DNA from: Haladaptatus halobius
GTDB lineage: Archaea > Halobacteriota > Halobacteria > Halobacteriales > Haladaptataceae
DNA: 64,000 nt
Direction of reading: 5' to 3'
Assembly: GCF_020618475.1 (NCBI RefSeq)
Contig: NZ_CP085335.1
Location: 2,356,001 to 2,420,000, forward strand
Below are positions 33,408-41,616 of this stretch, piece by piece. Position numbers and translations under genes: made by a program. How positions within the stretch are numbered: position 1 is the first letter of the stretch; the number at the start of each line of letters is the position of its first letter. The notes under the pieces were generated by a model. The model was given only the letters and a program-made list of their open reading frames with translations. It made no database searches and was not told the origin of the DNA.

Positions 33408-35222
33408 TCAGGTAGTTTCGTTCGCCGAAAGTCGGCTCTCGTCCACGTAGATGGACATTCCGCTGACGGTACAGCCGCTGTCGAAGCCGTATCGGTGGAA
33501 CTCGTAGCGCCGATAGCCGTCCATGTACCGGTCGATGTCCTCGGCGGTGCCGCCCTCGTCGGAACAAGTTTCGGCGTCGTTCAACGCGACGACGATGGGC
33601 GGTTTCTCGCCCGCAAGGTCGCCGGAGTCGGTCGTACTGGTGACGGTTGCGTCAGCGGCTTCGAAGTACCACGCCAAAGGTAAGCGAGCGAACCAGCCCG
33701 CCCCGGCGGGCGGCACGTCGTGCGCCGACTCGTTCGGCGAGTGGAGTTCTTCGCCGTAGAACAGCACGTCGGTTCCCCCGTTCGACCGCGCGATTCGCTG
33801 GAGGTCGTTTATTAACGGTTTCATCTCGCTGGATGACTGGGCGTACTGGACGAGTTGGTTGTCCGGGCTCTGCGGGTTCTGGTACGTCGTGTCGTAGGCC
33901 GTCGCGCCGATCTGCGCCGTGACGAGCAGGAGCAGGACGGCGGCGACGACGACGCTCACGTCGTCCCGGCGCTCATACCCCTCCCAACCCCACCGGAAGA
34001 TCAGTGCGAGGCCCACCGCCGCCGGGAACGCCAGCGGGACGATGGCATGCACCGTCGCCCACGCGGCTTGGATGTCCATGACGAGGGGGTAGCCGAGGAC
34101 GCTGGCGACGCCCCAATAGAAGCCGAACGCGACCACGTCGTTCGGTCGGTCGCCCGAGTAGCGGTCGACGAGGAACCCGACGACCGCGAGGAGACAGAGC
34201 GCCAGCGCGCCGACCTTGAGCGTCCGGAGGAAGTCGCCGAGGAAGGGGAGGTAGGAGTGCTCGGTGTGCCCCGTCCAGCCCATGAACTTGTTCCACGTTC
34301 CGATGGTCGCAGCCCCGAGCACCTCCGGAATCATCTCGGGGTTCGAGACGGATTTCCAGAGGCCCGGGCCGGGGCGAGTCTGCGACCGCGGGGCGTAGAA
34401 GAAGACGATGATCGCGAAGAACTCCAGCACGGCGAGGAGGGAGACGCCGACTCCGCGGAGAACGGAGTCGACGGCGCGTCTGTCACCGCCCATCAGACGA
34501 ACCGCACCCCGGCGCAGCCGGAGCGGAAACGCGGCGGCGAAACCATCGTTGCCGACGCGGCGGAGGAAGAGCCGATGGTCGTAAAGAAGTACCGCCGCGC
34601 CGACCCAACAGGCGAGGTAGAGCAGGGCGTTCTCTTTCATCGTGAAACCGAGTGCGAACGTCGCCACTCCCGCAAAGAGATAGCGCAGTCGCCGGGTGTC
34701 GGCGAAGCGAACGAAGAATCCGAGCGCGAACACCATGACAGCGGCCAACGACACGTCGTTGCGCATGAACCGCGAGTAGTAGAGGAGGACGGGGTTCGCG
34801 GCGAAGAGCGCGGCGAGGGCGACCGTCTCCGAGGGGCGGAGTCGCTCGCGGAACAGCAGGGAGGCAAGTGGAAGAAGTCCGCCGAGGAGGGCGACGACGA
34901 GGCGCATCGTGAAGTCGCTCTCCCCGAACAGGGAGAACACGACCGAATTGACGTGGACGAGGAACGGTCCGTGAACGATGCGTCGGTACTCCCAAACACC
35001 CGTCTTCGCGTATCGAACGATCCAGTAGGCGACGCGGGCCTCGTCCTGATGGGCCACGCGCGCGCCGAGATCCACGAGCCGGAGCGCGAGCGCGACCAGC
35101 GCGATGAGAACGATGAGGGGAACCGGATTCGCAAATCGTTCCGTCCAGTCCGACGCTTCACTCGACGCGAGAGAGCGGGAACGAGCGCGTTTCTGGGCGG
35201 TATCGGTGTCGGAGCGTTGCAT
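33408..35222 (-). CDS. Agl23-type flippase-associated membrane protein (GT39-like)
   Basis: From ATG 35222 (MQRSDTDTAQKRARSRSLAS) the 604-aa product has about ten or more membrane helices over residues 35-440. It belongs to the TIGR03663 type, placed with dolichol-linked oligosaccharide flipping and GT39-like enzymes in haloarchaeal N-glycosylation. RVAHQDEARVAYWIVRYAK holds the acidic motif after the first helix. A long soluble C-terminal domain (from QNPQSPDNQLVQYAQSSS onward) lies outside the membrane and ends RLSANETT. Upstream codons to 35336 are in frame but less protein-like. The duplicate fragment lies immediately downstream. Membrane location is clear, exact reaction is not. Confidence 0.83.
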   Translation of the reverse strand: MQRSDTDTAQKRARSRSLASSEASDWTERFANPVPLIVLIALVALALRLVDLGARVAHQDEARVAYWIVRYAKTGVWEYRRIVHGPFLVHVNSVVFSLFGESDFTMRLVVALLGGLLPLASLLFRERLRPSETVALAALFAANPVLLYYSRFMRNDVSLAAVMVFALGFFVRFADTRRLRYLFAGVATFALGFTMKENALLYLACWVGAAVLLYDHRLFLRRVGNDGFAAAFPLRLRRGAVRLMGGDRRAVDSVLRGVGVSLLAVLEFFAIIVFFYAPRSQTRPGPGLWKSVSNPEMIPEVLGAATIGTWNKFMGWTGHTEHSYLPFLGDFLRTLKVGALALCLLAVVGFLVDRYSGDRPNDVVAFGFYWGVASVLGYPLVMDIQAAWATVHAIVPLAFPAAVGLALIFRWGWEGYERRDDVSVVVAAVLLLLVTAQIGATAYDTTYQNPQSPDNQLVQYAQSSSEMKPLINDLQRIARSNGGTDVLFYGEELHSPNESAHDVPPAGAGWFARLPLAWYFEAADATVTSTTDSGDLAGEKPPIVVALNDAETCSDEGGTAEDIDRYMDGYRRYEFHRYGFDSGCTVSGMSIYVDESRLSANETT

Positions 35223-35364
35223 CGTCGAGAGGGTATGAACTGTATGGACGGGGTTCGACCAAATAGTTTCTGAAGCCCCATCCACAGTTATTAAACTTTC
35301 AAACCGTTTCTCATTTACTCCGAGTTCTACCGCCACTTAAGGGGCTGGACGAAAATCGTGAACT

Positions 35365-36513
35365 ATGGGTAGCGACACCACACCAGTCATCGCGAAGGCG
35401 ATCCGAACACCGCAAGGGAAACAGGACGGCGTGTACGAACACGTTCGTGGCGAAGACCTCTCGGTTCCGCTCGTCAACACAATCCTCTCTGAGACGGGGC
35501 TGACGAGTGACCACGTGGACGACCTCATGTGGGGCGTCGCACAGCAGCGGAGCGAACAGGACAACAACGTCGGACGAGTCATTGCGCTCCTCTCCGACCT
35601 CGGCGAACAGGTGCCCGCCACCAGCATCAACCGTTGGTGCGCCTCCTCGATGCAGGCGCTCATCAGCGCGAGTGACGCGATTCGGGCGGGCCAGCGACAG
35701 GCCATCGTCGCGGGCGGGATGGAGAATATGTCCCGCGTCCCGATGGAGGGCGGCTACCAAGGGCGGAACATCCACCCGGAGATGGCGGAGCTGTACAACC
35801 TCCCTGAACTCCAGATGGGGATGACTGCCGAGAAGGTCGCGGACGAGTACGACATTTCCCGCGAAGACCAGGACGAATACTCGCTTCGAAGCCACCAGCG
35901 CGCCGCCGACGCGACTGACTCCGGGCGCTTCGACGATGAGATCGTCCCCATCGAGACCGAGAACGGTCTCGTCGAAGAGGACGAAGGCATTCGCCGCGAC
36001 ACCAGTCTGGAAGCCCTGCAGGGCCTCCCGACCGTGTTCAAGGCCGACGGAACCGTCACGCCCGGCAATTCCTCGCAAATTTCGGACGGCGCGGCGGCCA
36101 CCCTCGTCACCAGCAAGGCGTTCGCCGAAGACCACGGCCTCGACGTGCTGGCGTACGTCGGCGACAACAACGTCGCGGGCGTCGACCCGACCGTGATGGG
36201 CATCGGCCCGGTGCCGGCCACGCAGGGACTGCTAGAGCGCACGGGCGAGAGCATCGACGAGTTTGACCTCGTCGAACTGAACGAGGCGTTCGCCAGCCAG
36301 ACGCTCTACTCCCAGCGCCAACTCGGCGTTCCGGACGAGAAGTTCAATGTCAACGGCGGAGCCATCGCAATCGGGCACCCGCTCGGTGCCTCCGGCGCGC
36401 GCCTCCCCGTCACGCTCGTTCACGAGATGGAAAAGCGCGACGCGAAGAAGGGACTCGCCACGCTCTGCGTCGGCTTCGGTCAGGGCGGAGCAATGACGTT
36501 CGAACGGCGGTGA
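35365..36513 (+). CDS. Acetyl-CoA C-acyltransferase (thiolase)
   Basis: The 382-aa thiolase condenses or splits acyl-CoA with CoA, in beta-oxidation or acetoacetyl-CoA formation. The nucleophile Cys92 lies in SINRWCASSMQALISA. His338 in AIGHPLGASGAR and Cys368 in ATLCVGFGQGGAM complete the active site. N-terminal IAKAIRTPQGKQDGVYEHVR is a family signature. Length is normal. It is alone between the glycan region and a broken Nudix gene on the opposite strand. A fatty acyl-CoA ligase lies a few kb downstream, but separate orientation makes a joint operon unlikely. Confidence 0.92.
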   Translation: MGSDTTPVIAKAIRTPQGKQDGVYEHVRGEDLSVPLVNTILSETGLTSDHVDDLMWGVAQQRSEQDNNVGRVIALLSDLGEQVPATSINRWCASSMQALISASDAIRAGQRQAIVAGGMENMSRVPMEGGYQGRNIHPEMAELYNLPELQMGMTAEKVADEYDISREDQDEYSLRSHQRAADATDSGRFDDEIVPIETENGLVEEDEGIRRDTSLEALQGLPTVFKADGTVTPGNSSQISDGAAATLVTSKAFAEDHGLDVLAYVGDNNVAGVDPTVMGIGPVPATQGLLERTGESIDEFDLVELNEAFASQTLYSQRQLGVPDEKFNVNGGAIAIGHPLGASGARLPVTLVHEMEKRDAKKGLATLCVGFGQGGAMTFERR

Positions 36514-36589
36514 GGTAGTTCACCGCGAAGCGACCTCGTCGAAATTTTTCGTGCAGACGGACGATGTGACGAACGAAGACGGGTGTCCG

Positions 36590-37164
36590 TTATGCGTCGC
36601 GTAACAACCGTCGCCCGCTCGGACTATTCTGATCCGTTTCCACGAATCGGTTCGAAGCGCGAATGGCGGCGAGTTGCTCCAGAACCGTCTCGCTGGTCAC
36701 TTCAACATCCGCGTACGGGTCTGCCACGGTCTCGAACGGTTCCGAACCGCCGAGTGCGGCCGCCCGTTCGACCGAGCGAGCGAACCGAGCGGAGAACGCC
36801 TCGCCCAATCGTTCGGCGGCCGCCGCGGGGAAACCCACTCGTAGTCGTTGTGTTCCTCGTTCAGGCTGACCACCCTGTCGTCCGTTTCGCACCGGTAGAC
36901 GAGCGACACCAACGGGTTCCCGGTTTCGCCGTCGATCCATCCGCCGTACGCCGCCTCGACCGGCGGGCCGACCGTGGCGTCGATATCGAGTCCCTCTCGA
37001 AGTTCCCGGCGAAGTCCGCCGACGAGCGTTTCCCCGAACTCGAACTTACCACCGGGCGGTTCCCAGTGATCGTCGACCTTCGTGATGAGTACATCCCCGT
37101 CGGGTCCGAAAAGAACCGCTTTTTGAGTGATCTTGCCGACGTACGGCCCGGAGGGTTCGGACAT
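36590..37164 (-). pseudogene. Nudix hydrolase gene with frameshift and shortened Nudix box
   Basis: Frame 1 from 37164 reads MSEPSGPYVGKITQKAVLFG and then WEPPGGKFEFGETLVGG. The Nudix box runs through LRRELREGLDID, which lacks two residues of the usual REL-x-E-E-x-GL pattern, so one metal-binding glutamate is missing. The frame goes wrong after YEWVSPRRPP. The neighbouring frame continues sensibly from about 36825: ERLGEAFSARFARSVERAA and EQLAAIRASNRFVETDQ to its stop at 36590. A net loss of one base in the CCCC/GGGG tract around 36820-36835 would explain this. Decay is better supported by the altered box than an assembly error alone. Substrate unknown. Confidence 0.75.
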
Positions 37165-37292
37165 ACCACCGTCAATCGCAGGGGAGACAGTTCAATCTAT
37201 TGATTTTTTTTTTCGTTACACTATCGAGTGCGACGGTCACAGCGTCCAGACGGAAGACTCTCCGTAACGAATCGCCGAGAGAGTAGTCGAGA

Positions 37293-38969
37293 TCAATCGT
37301 CCGCGCTCACGGCGCTCGACCCCTCGGGAACCGTTCCGTCATCATTCCAGCCGCGTTCGTCGTAGTACTCCGAGAGCGCCGATTCGAACTCCGGCAGGTC
37401 GTAGGGCAGGGTGTCGTCCTCGCGGTCGAAGCCGCGCCGGTTGTTGAAGTGGCGTTCGAGTTCGACCACGGTAGCCCCCATCTCCATCAGTTCGTCGTAC
37501 TCTGCGTCGAGGAGGGTTTCGAGTCGTTCCTCGGTCATGAAGTCGCGCGAGAACTTGCAGACGACGCCACTGTCGAGCACCGCGTTGTGGTTCTCCTTCT
37601 CGACGACGAGCGGCGGTTTACCGTCCAATCCCTCGGGGTCGACCGCCTCGTCCTTGCCGACGAGGGGGTACTCCTTCGAGTAGAACTCGGCGTACATGTG
37701 ATCCGCACCGCGATTGGAGACGGCGAACGCGAGGCCCTGTCCGTTCAGGGTTCGACCGTCGTGGGCCGCGAATTCGAGGCCCTTGACCGTCCAGTCCTCG
37801 ACGCCGAGTTCGTCGGCGGCGCGGTGGACGCCCTCCGCGAGCAGGTCGCCCTCGTCCTCGCGGTAGGCGATCTTCTCGACCAGTTCGTGGACGAGGTCGC
37901 TGTTGCCGAACTCGTCGTTCGCGGCGAGGTAGGCCGAGACCACGTCGCCGCAGGAGATGGTGTCCATCCCCAACTCGTCGCAGAGGTCGTTGGACTTCAT
38001 CACGGAGACCACGTCGTCAACGCCCGCGTTGCTCCCGAACGACATCACCGTCTCGTACTCGGGGCCTTCCGTCTCCAATCCGGTCTCCTCGTCCTTCGTC
38101 GGTAGTTTGCAGGCGAAGGCGCACTGTGAGCAGGTTCCGCGCTTGAACTTCTTCTCGGCGACCGCGTCGCCGCCGATGTCGCTCGCGCCCTCGAACTCCA
38201 GTTCCGAGAAGTAATGGGTGGGAAGCGCGCTGACGTGGTTCGCGTACTCGGTCACGCTGGTCGTTCCGGCCTTCTTCATCGGGTGGTCGTCGGCGGTCGC
38301 GGCCTCTCGGTGGATGTCCATCTGTATCTGGTTGATATCGATGTCAGGGGCGCTATCGCCGTCGAAGCTGATGCATTTCACGTTCTTCGCGCCCATCACC
38401 GCGCCGAGACCGCCGCGACCGAACGCGCGGTGTTCGGTCGTCATGATGGCCGCGAACCGAACGCGATTCTCGCCCGCTGGGCCGGCGACGACGAGCTGGT
38501 CGTCGCCGAGACCGTGTTCGTCGTCCATGTATTCGCCGACCTCGCCCACGGTGGCTTCGGCGAGGTGGGACACGTCCTCGAACTCGACGCCCTCGTCCGT
38601 GACGTGGATCGCCAGCAGTTCGTCGCTCTGGCCCGTCAGTTCCACCGCGCCGTACCCCGCCGCGCCGAAGTTGCGGGAGAGAAAGCCCCCGGCGTTCGAG
38701 GAGAGGAGACCGCCCGTGAGCGGCGAGACGCCGGTGCAGTTCATCCGTCCGGTGAAACTCATGTTCGACACCTGCAACGGTCCGGTCGTGAAGTAGAGAC
38801 TGTTCTCCGGGCCGAACGGATCGGCGTCGAACGGAATCCGGTCGTGGGCGAGTTTCGTCCCCACGCCGCGACCGCCGACGAACGACGACAGCACGTCGTC
38901 TATATCCTCGGTGCGCGTCTCCCGGTTTCCGACGTCGATGGTTAGAAGCGAACCCTCGGTGTGGAGCAT
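37293..38969 (-). CDS. Aldehyde:ferredoxin oxidoreductase (tungsten/molybdopterin AOR family)
   Basis: The 558-aa protein oxidises aldehydes to acids with ferredoxin, using a tungstopterin and a [4Fe-4S] cluster. The N-terminal GGRGVGTKLAHDRIP, FGAAGYGAVELTG and HRAFGRGGLGAVMGAKNVKC segments bind the pterin. Cluster ligands are Cys280, Cys283 and Cys287 in CSQCAFAC; the fourth is probably the Cys in SGVVCKFSRD. The C-terminal acidic extension is haloarchaeal. No small electron-carrier subunit is adjacent, so ferredoxin must come from elsewhere. The ATG at 38969 is the only start compatible with MLHTEGSLLTIDVGNRETRT. Stop reads at 37293. Confidence 0.92.
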   Translation of the reverse strand: MLHTEGSLLTIDVGNRETRTEDIDDVLSSFVGGRGVGTKLAHDRIPFDADPFGPENSLYFTTGPLQVSNMSFTGRMNCTGVSPLTGGLLSSNAGGFLSRNFGAAGYGAVELTGQSDELLAIHVTDEGVEFEDVSHLAEATVGEVGEYMDDEHGLGDDQLVVAGPAGENRVRFAAIMTTEHRAFGRGGLGAVMGAKNVKCISFDGDSAPDIDINQIQMDIHREAATADDHPMKKAGTTSVTEYANHVSALPTHYFSELEFEGASDIGGDAVAEKKFKRGTCSQCAFACKLPTKDEETGLETEGPEYETVMSFGSNAGVDDVVSVMKSNDLCDELGMDTISCGDVVSAYLAANDEFGNSDLVHELVEKIAYREDEGDLLAEGVHRAADELGVEDWTVKGLEFAAHDGRTLNGQGLAFAVSNRGADHMYAEFYSKEYPLVGKDEAVDPEGLDGKPPLVVEKENHNAVLDSGVVCKFSRDFMTEERLETLLDAEYDELMEMGATVVELERHFNNRRGFDREDDTLPYDLPEFESALSEYYDERGWNDDGTVPEGSSAVSADD

Positions 38970-39140
38970 GTGAACGTCTTCGGAGCTATAGGCAATAAAA
39001 ATGGCTCAATCGAGACGCCCGTTTCGAGACGGCTTGTTTCCACCGTCTGAAGTCCTAAACAGACGAGTATCTTTTTGCGCCCTCTCGCCGAAGTGAAGCG
39101 TGTACGCCCGGGAAAGCCGAATCACAGAACATCGTCGACA

Positions 39141-39677
39141 ATGAGCACCGAGTCATCGTCCGGGTCACAGACGCTTTCGCGCGACGTAGCGTTCGAAATC
39201 CTCACGAACGCTCGACGCCGCTACGCCCTCGCCTACCTCCGGTCGCAGACGGACGCCGTCTCCATCGGTGAACTCGCCGAGGCGGTCGCCGCGTGGGAAC
39301 ACGACACTACCACCGACCTGGTCTCCTCGAAAGAACGGAAATCGGTCTACACCTCGCTGTACCAGACGCATCTCCCGAAGATGGCGGACGCCGGCGTCGT
39401 CAGATACGACAGACAACGCGGCGTCGTGCAACTCCGAGACACGGCGGACGAACTCGACGACTACCTCTCTCCGGCGGCGGAGAAACCGAATTGGAGCGGC
39501 TACTATCTCGCGCTCGCGGTCGTCAGCGGAATCGCCGTCAGCGGCCATCTGGTGGGAATGTACCCCTTCACCGAGGCCCCCGTGTTCGCGTACGTCGGGG
39601 TGCTCCTCGGGTCGTTCGCGCTCCTCTCGGCGGCCAACATGGGACTCGTTTACAGAAATCGGGAGCGCGGCGTTTAA
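39141..39677 (+). CDS. DUF7344-like HTH protein with C-terminal membrane helices
   Basis: The 178-aa protein starts at ATG 39141 (MSTESSSGSQTLSRDVAFEI). The N-terminal half is a winged helix: FEILTNARRRYALAYLRSQT, SIGELAEAVAAWEHDTTTDL and SVYTSLYQTHLPKMADAGVV. Two hydrophobic segments follow near residues 120-140 and 146-168. This matches the haloarchaeal DUF7344-type of membrane-bound regulators as I recall. DNA binding is inferred from the fold; no operator is visible. The adjacent antiporter gene converges, with a 4-base overlap of the coding ends (39674-39677). The stop is TAA. Confidence 0.75.
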   Translation: MSTESSSGSQTLSRDVAFEILTNARRRYALAYLRSQTDAVSIGELAEAVAAWEHDTTTDLVSSKERKSVYTSLYQTHLPKMADAGVVRYDRQRGVVQLRDTADELDDYLSPAAEKPNWSGYYLALAVVSGIAVSGHLVGMYPFTEAPVFAYVGVLLGSFALLSAANMGLVYRNRERGV

Positions 39678-41560
39678 CGCGGGTGGCAGAGGTCGATAGC
39701 GTCTCGAACCGCCTCCCTGCGCCCGAGGAACGTGACGTGGTCGCCGTCCTGAAGCGTGAACTCCTCGCTCGGTACTTGGGTCTTGCCGTCTCGTCCGACG
39801 AGCGCAATGAGGACGCCGCCCGGCAGTTCGGCGTCTAACTCGGCGATGGACTTGCCGACGAGGTCGGGTTCCGTCACCTCGATCTCCTGTACGTCGCCGC
39901 TTCGACCGAGTTCGGTCATCCAGTCCGAGAGGGCGGGGCGCTCGATGACGTTGTCGATGGCCCACGCGGTGGCGAGCGACGAGGAGATGGTACGGACGCC
40001 GAGGTCTTCGAAGGCGTCCACGTTGTCCGGGTTGTTCGCCCGGGCGATGATGGTCTCCGCGTCGAACTTCGAGTCGGCGAGTTGTGCGACGAGCAAGTTC
40101 ACGTCGTCGTCGCCGGTCGCGGCCACGACGATCCTCGCATTGTCGGCACCCGCCGACCGGAGCACGTTCGTGTCCGTGCCGTCGCCTTTGTGGACGGTGA
40201 AACCTTGGTCGCGGGCGGTTTCGATTATCGTTTCGTCGTGCTCGATGAGCACGACGTTCTCTCCGCGATCTTCGAGGCGTTCGGCGAGCGAACGACCCAC
40301 CTTTCCGCCTCCGATGATGAGTACACGCATTGGAATCACGTTTAGCCGTTCTGCGATGTGGCGGGCGAAGCCACCCTCGAACACGACGGTGACGACGATG
40401 ACGAGAAAGACGGTTCCGATGAGCGTGGTCGCCGCCGCGTCCGCGTTCGGAATCGTCTGATTGTTCTGAAGCCTGAAAGCGAACAGGGTCGCCACGGACG
40501 CCGGGATGATGCCGCGCGGTCCGACGAAACTCAAGAACAGCTTTTCGCCGCGCGTGAACCGCGTTCCGGTGGTGGATACGAACACGAGGAGCGGGCGGAT
40601 GACGAGCATCACGGTGAGGACGACGACGACGCCGCCGATTCCTAGCGAAAATAGGTCGCTCGGCTCCAACAGGGCCGCCAGCGTGATGAAGACGAACGAG
40701 AGCACGACGAGCGTGATGTCGCCCTTGAACTCCTCTATCTTCTCCTCGTACGGGAGGTCTGCGTTTCCGAGCAGGATACCCGCCGTCGCAACCGCGGCGA
40801 TGCCCGCTTCGTGCGCGAAGAAGTCCGCCGCGGCGTACGCGACGAGCGCGCCGGCTAGCACGAGAAGGCGCGCGTTCTGCGGCGCGTTTTCACGCGACAG
40901 GTCGACGTGACGAAGCATATACCAGATGGCGAGCGAAACGAGGAGTCCGACGAAGATTCCCGTGCCGAGTTTGTTGACGAACTCGCTCAGAAAGTCGACG
41001 AGTGCGAACGACTCCCCGCCCGTGAGGACGACCACCTCGAACATCACAATAGCGAGAATCGCCGCCGTCACGTCGTTGACGATGCCTTCGATTTCGAGCG
41101 CGGCCGCCACCCGATTGCGGACGGGAACGACGGCAAGGATGGGGTTGATGACCGTCGGACCGGTCGCCACGAGGAGTGCGCCGATGAGAAATGAGATATC
41201 CCACGCCTCGCCGAGCGCGAAGTGGACGACGGCGGCGGTGCCGAGCAGCGCGATACCCGCGCCAAGCGTGACGAGTCGAATCTGCGCCGATGGTGCCTCG
41301 CGGAGTTTGTTCAGTTTGAGGTGAAACGCTCCTTCGAAGACGATGATGGCGACGCTCAAGCCGACGATGGCGGAGAGGGCGGTGCCGAACGACGACGGGT
41401 CGAGCAGGCCGAAACCCACCGGACCGAAGATGACACCGGCCGAGAGGAGGAACAGCACGCTCGGCACGCGGAATCGGTCGGCCAACACCTGCGACGTGAC
41501 GCCGAGACCGATGATTGCGACGACGAGCGGTATCAACTCGGCTCCGGACTCGGCGCTCAA
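39674..41560 (-). CDS. Cation:proton antiporter with TrkA-N and TrkA-C domains (CPA family)
   Basis: The 628-aa protein has about twelve membrane helices in residues 1-400 and resembles NhaP/KefB-type antiporters. Transport motifs are VATGPTVINPILAVVP and the ion-binding ALEIEGIVNDVTAAI. The C-terminus has a TrkA-N nucleotide fold (MRVLIIGGGKVGRSLAERL) and a TrkA-C domain (ITEPDLVGKSIAELDAEL-like). It probably exchanges Na+ or K+ for protons, under control of the TrkA domains. Ion preference is not readable here. The start MSAESGAELIPLVVAIIG at 41560 follows an AT-rich stretch. Converges with the DUF7344-like gene. Confidence 0.9.
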   Translation of the reverse strand: MSAESGAELIPLVVAIIGLGVTSQVLADRFRVPSVLFLLSAGVIFGPVGFGLLDPSSFGTALSAIVGLSVAIIVFEGAFHLKLNKLREAPSAQIRLVTLGAGIALLGTAAVVHFALGEAWDISFLIGALLVATGPTVINPILAVVPVRNRVAAALEIEGIVNDVTAAILAIVMFEVVVLTGGESFALVDFLSEFVNKLGTGIFVGLLVSLAIWYMLRHVDLSRENAPQNARLLVLAGALVAYAAADFFAHEAGIAAVATAGILLGNADLPYEEKIEEFKGDITLVVLSFVFITLAALLEPSDLFSLGIGGVVVVLTVMLVIRPLLVFVSTTGTRFTRGEKLFLSFVGPRGIIPASVATLFAFRLQNNQTIPNADAAATTLIGTVFLVIVVTVVFEGGFARHIAERLNVIPMRVLIIGGGKVGRSLAERLEDRGENVVLIEHDETIIETARDQGFTVHKGDGTDTNVLRSAGADNARIVVAATGDDDVNLLVAQLADSKFDAETIIARANNPDNVDAFEDLGVRTISSSLATAWAIDNVIERPALSDWMTELGRSGDVQEIEVTEPDLVGKSIAELDAELPGGVLIALVGRDGKTQVPSEEFTLQDGDHVTFLGRREAVRDAIDLCHPR

Positions 41561-41616
41561 ACGTGTCCCTCCATGTACTCGAACTGAGAAACTCGATGGT
41601 ATAAAAACGCCCGTTC

